Source: an uncultured Gammaproteobacteria bacterium
GTDB lineage: Bacteria; Pseudomonadota; Gammaproteobacteria; Chromatiales; Chromatiaceae
Assembly: GCA_937926265.1 (NCBI GenBank)
Contig: CALAZS010000047.1
Location: 1 to 5,129 of the forward strand
Direction: 5' to 3'
DNA: 5,129 nucleotides
This document shows, piece after piece, positions 1-5,129 of this stretch. How positions within the stretch are numbered: position 1 is the first letter of the stretch; every line of letters begins with the position of its first letter. A model generated the notes under the pieces. That model was given only the letters and a program-made list of their open reading frames with translations, did no database searches and was not told the DNA's origin. Both the position numbers and the translations under genes were made by a program.

Positions 1-2
1 TT

Positions 3-434
3 GATTCTTTTATAAGGATCTTTTCCAGGTATAAAGCTCCAGCATTAATTGTGTCGTTTCTGATTATTGCATTGGCCGGTTTTTATTTTGCCAATGATGA
101 TTCTGAAAGCATGCATAAACAACAGGCTGCATTACCGGATCTATCAGGTAAATGGCTCGTCGGTACTGATAACAGCCAGAACGCCGGTATTGCTGTTAAA
201 TTATTAAAGAATAAAAAAGCCAACATTGTATTGGTTAATCTTCAAACCAATAAAACGCAAAGACTGGAGAGCAAGGGTAGTTGGCAACTAACCAGTAACG
301 AGTTGTGCATTACGGTGCCGGTCAGAAACCTTGAAACCTGTTTCAAACTGAATAATTCTGAAAAGGGAATTCAGCTCGGTAATAACCGGTCATTAGGAAT
401 TGACTGGTTGCTGGTGGAAGACACGAAGTTTTAA
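3..434 (+). CDS. Membrane-anchored small hypothetical protein, 5' end outside window
   Basis: I do not recognise this protein. The frame is open from the left edge (143 residues visible) to a TAA stop at 432-434. A GTG at 51 could be called as the start, but it lies inside a hydrophobic stretch and has no Shine-Dalgarno sequence. In-frame residues before it (R-I-F-S-R-Y-K, then A-P-A-L-I) complete a typical inner-membrane anchor with positive residues on the cytoplasmic side, so I infer that the real start is upstream of the window. Visible residues about 12-30 form one membrane segment or uncleaved signal anchor. The remaining roughly 110 residues are polar and rich in alternating beta-like segments, and are probably periplasmic. 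An LSGKW motif (visible residues 47-51) resembles the first strand of lipocalin-like or small beta-barrel domains, but this is weak. Two cysteines 11 residues apart (visible 102 and 113) could form a disulfide. No terminator is visible after the gene. Confidence 0.6.
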   Translation, partial: DSFIRIFSRYKAPALIVSFLIIALAGFYFANDDSESMHKQQAALPDLSGKWLVGTDNSQNAGIAVKLLKNKKANIVLVNLQTNKTQRLESKGSWQLTSNELCITVPVRNLETCFKLNNSEKGIQLGNNRSLGIDWLLVEDTKF

Positions 435-450
435 GTAATTTCAAATCGTT

Positions 451-459
451 TGTTATAAT
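451..459 (+). promoter_or_regulatory. Extended -10 promoter for the 153-residue gene
   Basis: TGTTATAAT matches the sigma-70 extended -10 consensus (TGnTATAAT) exactly, with the TATAAT hexamer at 454-459. The -35 region at the right spacing (about 431-436, TTAAGT) is a poor match to TTGACA, as is common for extended -10 promoters. Transcription would start near 466 and give an untranslated leader of about 75 bases before the ATG at 543. The site lies in the only sizeable gap between the two plus-strand genes, which supports independent transcription of the second gene. Function is inferred from sequence only. Confidence 0.6.
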
Positions 460-470
460 GCTGCATTGAA

Positions 471-508
471 CCTGTAAAGATTTAGAATGTCGTTTACTGG
501 TAAATCTT
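471..508 (+). repeat. Overlapping inverted repeats in the 5' leader
   Basis: Two potential stems share bases. Stem A pairs CCTGTAAA (471-478) with TTTACTGG (493-500), with one T-T mismatch and a 14-base loop. Stem B pairs AAGATTTA (477-484) with TAAATCTT (501-508), perfect over 8 base pairs with a 16-base loop. The overlap and the lack of linker bases make the two stems mutually exclusive. Both fall just after the predicted transcription start and end 34 bases before the start codon. They could be a leader structure or a protein-binding site; chance is also possible because the arms are short and AT-rich. Neither is followed by a T run, so neither is an intrinsic terminator. Confidence 0.35.
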
Positions 509-542
509 AAATCGATCATTAACCTTAATTCGAGTAATAAAA

Positions 543-1004
543 ATGCCTGAAACATTGTTGGAAAAACATGAACCACTTATCGTAGAAATTGGTCAGCACT
601 ACCTGGATAACATGGAACAGGAACTCGGTAAAAAATACAAAGACAGGGAACATACCATTAATGCCACGCTCAATGATGATCAAAGCACGGACTTAAGGTA
701 CAAGTACGATCTGACCATTAATGAATTTTCTGAAATTTATTCTGCATTCATCAAGATGAAACCGGGTGAGCATTTGCAGAAAGTATTGAGCGCTTTTGTC
801 GCATCCGGTGGTAATGTTGATGTTGAGCCGGTTTATGATGAGGAAACTGGCAGACTGAATATCAATGTGCAATACGCCATCAAGGATAAGGTGCTGGATA
901 AAATAGAAGGCCTGTCAGAAGTGGAGGGGCTGGTGATGAAAATGAATGCGATGATCCAGATTGAGACTGCGCTGTCTGAATCTGATGGTAGCCTGGAGTT
1001 TTAA
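543..1004 (+). CDS. Acidic soluble hypothetical protein, 153 residues
   Basis: I do not recognise this protein or its family. It starts at ATG 543, preceded only by a weak GAG (532-534) as a possible ribosome-binding core, and ends at TAA 1002-1004. It has no signal peptide, no membrane segment, no cysteine and no tryptophan, so it is probably a cytoplasmic protein. Residues 1-35 and 60-90 look helical and amphipathic. Residues about 91-113 (NVDVEPVYDEETGRLNINVQ and following) look like a beta hairpin with an acidic turn, and residues about 114-148 look helical again. The overall charge is acidic. It has its own likely promoter at 451-459. It converges on the receiver gene, and the two stop codons overlap by 4 bases. 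Proximity to a phosphorelay hints at a signalling link, but opposite orientation makes that only a guess. Codon use looks like that of its neighbours. I am confident it is a real gene because of its length, composition and promoter. Confidence 0.75.
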   Translation: MPETLLEKHEPLIVEIGQHYLDNMEQELGKKYKDREHTINATLNDDQSTDLRYKYDLTINEFSEIYSAFIKMKPGEHLQKVLSAFVASGGNVDVEPVYDEETGRLNINVQYAIKDKVLDKIEGLSEVEGLVMKMNAMIQIETALSESDGSLEF

Positions 1005-1030
1005 AACAGGCTGTTGACTGTCAGCAACAG
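1001..1030 (-). terminator. Possible weak terminator at the end of the receiver gene
   Basis: CTGTTG and CAACAG (arms at 1025-1030 and 1011-1016) can form a 6-base-pair stem with an 8-base loop. On the minus strand it is followed by CCTG and only four T residues. The structure lies inside the last codons of the receiver gene. A further AACAG at 1005-1009 offers a competing pairing with CTGTT at 1011-1015. The stem is short and the T run poor, so this may be chance. It is the only terminator-like structure I found between the convergent genes. Confidence 0.2.
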
Positions 1031-1348
1031 AGTGTCCTTATCGACGGGCTTGGCAATTGTATGTTGAATTTCCAGGCCTTTCATCATATCAAGGTAATCA
1101 CTGTGCGATGACATAACCACTATAGGCAGGTCGGGATGTTTTTGTTTGATCTCAAGTACTGTTTCCACACCTTCCTTTTCTTCCATGACAATATCGGTGA
1201 TTACAAGGTCAGGCGAGTTGGACTGGATTAATTCCTCGACAAAGATACCATCTGTAGCTGTTACGACTTCATGACCACCTTTCTCTAACATGCTTTTAAG
1301 TACTAACAGCGTGGTTTTATCATCATCAACCAGAAGTATTTTAGGCAT
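1001..1348 (-). CDS. Stand-alone CheY-like response regulator receiver
   Basis: A single receiver (REC) domain of 115 residues fills the whole protein, with no DNA-binding or enzymatic output domain. The acidic cluster D8-D9-D10 (KILLVDDD) would bind Mg2+. D52 in DLVITDIVM is the phosphoacceptor, S80 sits at the conserved Thr/Ser switch position, and K100 is followed by a cis-type proline (AKPVD). The segment after D52 reads M-E-E-K-E-G rather than the usual M-P-x-M-D-G, and the usual G-A-x-D-Y stretch before K100 is G-L-E-I-Q-H, so the alpha4-beta5 face may be specialised for a particular partner. The start is ATG 1348, one base after the stop of the hybrid kinase (TGA-T-ATG), which points to translational coupling. 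Its stop overlaps that of the convergent gene. The likely role is terminal or intermediate phosphate acceptor for the adjacent kinase, acting by protein-protein contact. The downstream target is unknown. Confidence 0.93.
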   Translation of the reverse strand: MPKILLVDDDKTTLLVLKSMLEKGGHEVVTATDGIFVEELIQSNSPDLVITDIVMEEKEGVETVLEIKQKHPDLPIVVMSSHSDYLDMMKGLEIQHTIAKPVDKDTLLLTVNSLF

Positions 1349-1349
1349 A

Positions 1350-4100
1350 TCAAGATAAATCCTTAATCTTATTGCTGATAATTTGAATTATTTCACCACT
1401 ATGGTGTTGCAAATCAGTTGATTTTTCAATAATTCCTTCAAGTTTTTTATTTGCAGCCATATTTTCCAGGTCATGAGCCAAGCCGGATAATTTTCTTGCC
1501 TGAACATTGGCAGCAGCACCTTTTATTTTATGAGAAAATTTCCTGACTGAGTCCCAATCATTTTCTGCTAATGCCTGTTCAATTGCCTGAAGATAATTTG
1601 GCAGGTCTTCAATGAATGACTGTAAAACCAGCTGCATAACTTCTATATCATCGGAAAGATTTTCAGATAATTTATTAACATCAAAAATATCGCTGTCGGC
1701 TGAATCATCTGTATCGCGACGGTCTGCTGCAGATTCCTCGTTTGAATGGTATTTAACCGGTAGCCATTCCATTAAAGCCATTTTCAGCCTGACCGTATCA
1801 ATAGGCTTTGTCATATGATCGTTCATTCCGGCCTGCAGTGATTTTTCCCGGTCACCTCTCAGGGCGCTGGCGGTCAAGGCGATAATCGGAATATTGGGAT
1901 TCCTGGTTTCCACTGATTGATCGCGAATGGCTGCAGTCGCTTCGTAACCATCCATTTCAGGCATTTGGCAATCCATGAAGACCAGTTGATAGTCATGTTT
2001 TGCAAGATGTGCCAGGGCTTCTTTGCCATCTGATGCAAGGTCAACAGTTAACCCAAGCTTTTCCAGCATGCTTTTCGCTACCAGTTGATTGGCTTGATTG
2101 TCTTCAGCTAAGAGTACCCTGGCATTAAATGATAAAGATTGACGGGATGAATAACGGGTAATGATTTGAGTGTCTGGTTGTGGCGTTGATCCAATCGTTT
2201 CAAGTAACACATGATATAGCGTTGAAGGATTGACGGGTTTTGCCAGGTAAGCATCAAACCCCATATCCCTGGCTTTCTGTGCATCACCACGTTGTGACTG
2301 GGATGTCAGCAGAATGGTTACAAGGTTTTTAAAATGTTCGTTCTCCAGGATTTTACTTAACAGTTGAGCACCATCCATTTGCTTCATGAGCATATCGATG
2401 ATGGCAATGGTAAAAGGAGCATCAGATTTATCAGCAATTTCCAAAGCCTTGATGGCTTGTTCTCCACTTTCAACTTCCTGGTGATCAACATTCCATGTAT
2501 CAAATAATTGCTGAAGGTAATAACGGTTGGTTTGGTTGTCATCCACGACAAGAATTTTTTGTGTCTTGAGATCGGCAAGGTGTTCGGAAATTTTTTCTTT
2601 ATGTTCAGCTTTGGGCAGGTTAAGCGTGAACCAGAAAGTTGATCCGGAACCCAACTGGCTTTCAGCACCGATTTCACCACCCATCATTTCCACCAGTTCT
2701 TTCGAAATGGCAAGACCAAGGCCTGTTCCTCCAAATTTTCGCGAGGTTGAGGTGTCGGCTTGTTCAAAGCGGCTAAACAGGGTGGCAAGTTTCTCAGATG
2801 CTATACCAATGCCTGTATCTTTAATCTCAAAGCGAATCAGTTCATGGTTATCAGGTTGGGGGGTTAACGTTATGGAAACGGCAATTTCACCCTCATCGGT
2901 AAACTTGATGGCATTGCCCACCAGATTGGTTAAAACCTGTCTTATTCTTCCGGGATCAGAAGTGTACCAGCGGTTAAAAATTGCTTCTGCGGGACAGACG
3001 ATTTCCAGGCCTTTTTCCTGGGCACGAAAACCGAGGTTATTGCCACACTCAGTTAAAAGTTCACCCAGTTCAAAATCTATGGCTTCAAATGAAAGCTTGC
3101 CGGCTTCAATTTTCGAAAGGTCAAGAATGTCATTGATGATTCTTAGCAGGTAATCTGCACTGCTTTTGATGGCCAGCGCCTTTGAATATTGTGCATGCCC
3201 AAGTTCATCATCCAGCAGTAAATTGGACATACCAATGATGGCATTCATTGGCGTACGGATTTCATGACTCATGTTGGCCAGGAAATCACTTTTTGCCTGG
3301 CTGGCTGCTTCGGCAGCCACTTTGGTTTTCAGCAGGTTTAATTCAGTTTCCTTAATAGCGGTAACATCTGTGTGCGTGCCGGTAAAGCGAATAGGGTTAC
3401 CCTCGACATCGCGTTCGACAACTTTTCCTCTGTCCAGGATATACAACCAATGGCCATCCTTGTGTTTCATCCGGTGAATGTTTTCATAAAAATCAGTTTT
3501 GCCTTCCATGTGCGCTTTAATGTCATTAAAGCAGGCATCAATATCATCAGGATGAACTTTGGATTCCCAGGTCGAAAGGTCAAACTTAATTTCAGAGAGT
3601 TCATAGCCGAGCATATTTGCCCATCTTTTATCAAAGACCACATCATTGTTTTGAGGATTCCAGTCCCATAGGCCCAGGTTGGTTCCTTCCAGTACCAGTT
3701 CAAAACGTTCTTTTTGAATAAGCACATCGCTGTTGTCTACAACAAAACCCTGAAAGCCGGTGACTTCCCGGTTTTCATTGCGAAGGATTTTTGTATGGTC
3801 ATAAACATACAGGTAGTGTCCTTCACTGTGTAAGACTCGATAGTTGCTATGAGTAAATTCATCCAGGCCATTTTTGATGGCATTTTCAATTTCCCGGGTG
3901 ACTTTGTCGAGGTCATTCGGATGAATAAGCCTGGAATATTTAAGCTCCCCTGAGTAAAACTTTTCGGATGAATAGCCTAATAGTTTGGATACGTTTGATG
4001 TGACATACAGAACTGGCCAGTCAGCTTCATTGGACCAGTTGAAAATCATTATTTTTCCATGATGGAAATCAAAGACAGGTGGTTGTTTATGTTGGTTCAT
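1350..4100 (-). CDS. Cytoplasmic PAS-PAS hybrid sensor histidine kinase with two receivers and an HPt domain
   Basis: This 916-residue protein carries a full multistep phosphorelay. Domain order: PAS 1 (about 14-125) and PAS 2 (about 131-250), both of the PAS_3 type with HPND/HPDD motifs; a short signalling helix (about 248-272); HisKA with H-box NMSHEIRTP, phospho-acceptor H279; HATPase (about 380-496) with N396 in the N-box, DTGIGI (428-433), the F-box around F442-F445 and GGTGLGL (457-463); REC1 (about 514-632; D520/D521, D569, T599, K621); REC2 (about 661-780; E666/D667, D710, T743, K765); an acidic linker (about 786-806); HPt (about 806-910) with H857 in SHKIKGAAANV. All catalytic residues I looked for are present, though REC1 has K573 where proline is usual. 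There is no membrane segment, so it should sense a cytoplasmic cue. An in-frame TAA three codons upstream makes ATG 4100 the first possible start; its Shine-Dalgarno sequence is weak. By family knowledge, BarA/ArcB-type relays end on a separate regulator, here perhaps the downstream receiver. ATP is the phosphate source. Confidence 0.96.
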   Translation of the reverse strand: MNQHKQPPVFDFHHGKIMIFNWSNEADWPVLYVTSNVSKLLGYSSEKFYSGELKYSRLIHPNDLDKVTREIENAIKNGLDEFTHSNYRVLHSEGHYLYVYDHTKILRNENREVTGFQGFVVDNSDVLIQKERFELVLEGTNLGLWDWNPQNNDVVFDKRWANMLGYELSEIKFDLSTWESKVHPDDIDACFNDIKAHMEGKTDFYENIHRMKHKDGHWLYILDRGKVVERDVEGNPIRFTGTHTDVTAIKETELNLLKTKVAAEAASQAKSDFLANMSHEIRTPMNAIIGMSNLLLDDELGHAQYSKALAIKSSADYLLRIINDILDLSKIEAGKLSFEAIDFELGELLTECGNNLGFRAQEKGLEIVCPAEAIFNRWYTSDPGRIRQVLTNLVGNAIKFTDEGEIAVSITLTPQPDNHELIRFEIKDTGIGIASEKLATLFSRFEQADTSTSRKFGGTGLGLAISKELVEMMGGEIGAESQLGSGSTFWFTLNLPKAEHKEKISEHLADLKTQKILVVDDNQTNRYYLQQLFDTWNVDHQEVESGEQAIKALEIADKSDAPFTIAIIDMLMKQMDGAQLLSKILENEHFKNLVTILLTSQSQRGDAQKARDMGFDAYLAKPVNPSTLYHVLLETIGSTPQPDTQIITRYSSRQSLSFNARVLLAEDNQANQLVAKSMLEKLGLTVDLASDGKEALAHLAKHDYQLVFMDCQMPEMDGYEATAAIRDQSVETRNPNIPIIALTASALRGDREKSLQAGMNDHMTKPIDTVRLKMALMEWLPVKYHSNEESAADRRDTDDSADSDIFDVNKLSENLSDDIEVMQLVLQSFIEDLPNYLQAIEQALAENDWDSVRKFSHKIKGAAANVQARKLSGLAHDLENMAANKKLEGIIEKSTDLQHHSGEIIQIISNKIKDLS
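1360..1364 (-). promoter_or_regulatory. Ribosome-binding site of the receiver gene
   Basis: AAGGA on the minus strand lies inside the last codons of the kinase gene, 11 bases before the receiver ATG. The spacing is somewhat long but usable. It supports ATG 1348 as the start and coupled translation with the kinase. Confidence 0.5.
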
Positions 4101-4170
4101 CTGACTTTAAGGATTTTCTGATTTTTTCATTCAATACATTTAGAGTCTGGATTATTGTTCGCTGTTTTTA
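4101..4170 (-). other. Short gap between the TPR gene and the kinase gene
   Basis: The 70 bases are AT-rich. I see no hairpin with a T run, so no terminator separates the two genes, and no convincing promoter either. A 7-codon reading frame (ATG at 4130, stop TAA ending at 4107, M-K-K-S-E-N-P) lies in the same frame as the kinase, two sense codons before its ATG, and has no ribosome-binding site. Read-through from the TPR gene into the kinase is the simplest view. Confidence 0.4.
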
Positions 4171-5129
4171 TTATATATCAGGGCTGTTTTCCGGAAGGCC
4201 TGCTCTTTTTAAGCCTAAAGATAATAATTCAAGGTGATCTGGGTTTTTAAAAGGTATGCGTTCACTCAAGTCCTTAATTGTATATTCAGGTCTCTGTGAT
4301 AGTGTTTCTATTACTTGCCACTCTGCGTCTTCAATATTACCCATGAGGGCATAACTGGCGGCCAGCCAAAGACGAATCTGGTTGTCCTCGGGATTTCTCA
4401 GGGTAGATTCAGAAAAGGATTTTACAGCTTCTTCATATCGATTTCTCAAAAACTGACTTTGACCAAGAACATTAATATATAAATAAGAATGAAGAGGGTT
4501 TAAGTTAATCGCTGTTTTGATAACTTCAGCACTTTTTTCTGGCATCCCGGCATAGTTGAGAATAAAGGCTAACATTGCATGACTGTCTGCATGGTTTGGA
4601 TTGAGTACAATTGCTTTTTCGACTGCTGCAACGGCTTCAGTGTGTTTTCCCTGATATACCATGATAAGCCCGTAAATCATATTTACCGCATTGCTACGTG
4701 AATTCTTTTCAATAGCCTTTTGTATTAGATCGTTTGATTTTTTTAACGCAGACTCAGGATCAGAAACCCATTCAAAGAAGTAGTCGCGAGCATAGGACCA
4801 TGCGTAATATGCATAAGCATCTGCAAAATTGGGATCGGCTTCAATTGCTTGGTCAAACAATGCTTTTGAAGCTTGATTGCCAGCAAAACTAACTCTATCA
4901 AATTCTCTTCTGGCCTTTAGGAAAAAGTCATAGGCTTCTACGCTATTGGTGAAACGTCGGGTAAGGTTTACTTCTTCCTTATCGGTAAGTTTTACCTCTA
5001 GAACAGCAACGATTTTCTTTAATACTTGATCTTGTAATGTAAAAATTTCATCAATATTGCCATCATAGCGTTCCCCCCATATTTGTTTGCCGCTACTTAT
5101 TTCAAGAAGCTGGGCACCTATACGTATAA
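4171..5129 (-). CDS. C-terminal part of a TolB-like/TPR signalling protein, N-terminus outside window
   Basis: The minus-strand frame has no stop from the right edge to TAA 4171-4173, giving 318 visible residues. A TTG at 4860 is not a credible start, because clearly homologous coding sequence continues upstream of it. Visible residues 1-48 (I-R-I-G-A-Q-L-L ... IWGERYDG at 16-23 ... LQDQV at 31-35 ... VLEVKLT) match the end of the TolB-like domain that precedes TPR repeats in many class III adenylate/guanylate cyclases and winged-helix (CadC/ToxR-like) regulators. From about residue 85 on there are roughly four to five TPR units, for example around AIEADPNFADAYAYYAWSYA, AIVLNPNHADSHAMLAFIL and AINLNPLHSYLYINVLGQSQ. 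The tail IPFKNPDHLELLSLGLKRAGLPE is typical of the same family. Whether the missing head is a cyclase, a DNA-binding domain or a kinase cannot be told here. It is probably co-transcribed with the kinase 70 bases downstream, since no terminator lies between. Confidence 0.85.
   Translation of the reverse strand, partial: IRIGAQLLEISSGKQIWGERYDGNIDEIFTLQDQVLKKIVAVLEVKLTDKEEVNLTRRFTNSVEAYDFFLKARREFDRVSFAGNQASKALFDQAIEADPNFADAYAYYAWSYARDYFFEWVSDPESALKKSNDLIQKAIEKNSRSNAVNMIYGLIMVYQGKHTEAVAAVEKAIVLNPNHADSHAMLAFILNYAGMPEKSAEVIKTAINLNPLHSYLYINVLGQSQFLRNRYEEAVKSFSESTLRNPEDNQIRLWLAASYALMGNIEDAEWQVIETLSQRPEYTIKDLSERIPFKNPDHLELLSLGLKRAGLPENSPDI

Noticed and set aside
343..576. A 77-codon minus-strand frame across the first intergenic gap
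   Set aside because: It overlaps the end of one plus-strand gene, the promoter and the start of the next, and its product shows no recognisable feature.
2138..2237. Direct repeat GATTGACGGG near 2138 and 2228
   Set aside because: Two 10-base copies inside coding sequence of the kinase with no flanking similarity; probably chance.
2108..2680. Minus-strand frames of 60 and 98 codons inside the kinase
   Set aside because: They are out-of-frame shadows of the REC1 coding sequence, not evidence of a frameshift, since the 916-residue frame is continuous.
2527..3153. A 208-codon plus-strand open frame opposite the kinase
   Set aside because: It lies fully antisense to conserved HisKA/HATPase/REC1 coding sequence; its translation is rich in Ser, Arg and Pro with no domain pattern, as expected of a shadow frame.
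3271..3671. Plus-strand open frames of 68 and 99 codons opposite the PAS 2 region
   Set aside because: They are antisense to conserved PAS coding sequence, overlap each other, and show no family signature or promoter.
4105..4127. Repeated GATTTT units in the gap before the kinase
   Set aside because: There is no hairpin with the T-rich stretch, and it lies on the plus strand where no gene ends, so it is not a terminator.
4858..4860. TTG at 4860 as the start of the TPR protein
   Set aside because: The same frame continues upstream to the window edge with clear TolB-like/TPR family sequence, so the start is outside the window.

Overview
The window looks like a chromosomal segment of a moderately AT-rich Gram-negative bacterium, probably a gammaproteobacterium. 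I infer this from the style of the tripartite hybrid kinase (PAS-PAS-HisKA-HATPase-REC-REC-HPt), from a sigma-70-type extended -10 promoter, and from a TolB-like/TPR signalling protein. Genus and species cannot be read from the sequence. I see no mobile elements, CRISPR arrays, tRNA or rRNA.

Left part, plus strand (about 1-1004). The 3' part of a small gene with a membrane anchor runs in from the left edge and ends at 434. A 108-base gap follows, with a perfect extended -10 promoter and two overlapping inverted repeats. It leads to a 153-residue acidic, soluble protein of unknown function (543-1004).

Right part, minus strand (about 5129 down to 1001). Three genes read leftwards. The first is the C-terminal part of a TolB-like/TPR protein that enters from the right edge; its N-terminal output domain is not in the window. 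After 70 bases comes a 916-residue cytoplasmic hybrid sensor kinase with all phosphorelay modules on one chain. One base later comes a 115-residue stand-alone CheY-like receiver. The spacing and shared strand suggest one transcription unit whose promoter lies beyond the right edge.

The two halves converge: the stop codon of the 153-residue gene and that of the receiver overlap in the tetramer TTAA at 1001-1004. My reading is a signalling locus. The PAS domains of a soluble kinase sense an internal or redox/ligand cue, phosphate moves H279 -> D569 or D710 -> H857, and the single-domain receiver is a likely final acceptor. No DNA-binding output regulator is visible, so the final target is unknown. 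I find no clearly new system. The points most worth checking are the missing N-terminus of the TPR protein, the output-less phosphorelay, the leader of the 153-residue gene and the overlapping convergent stops.
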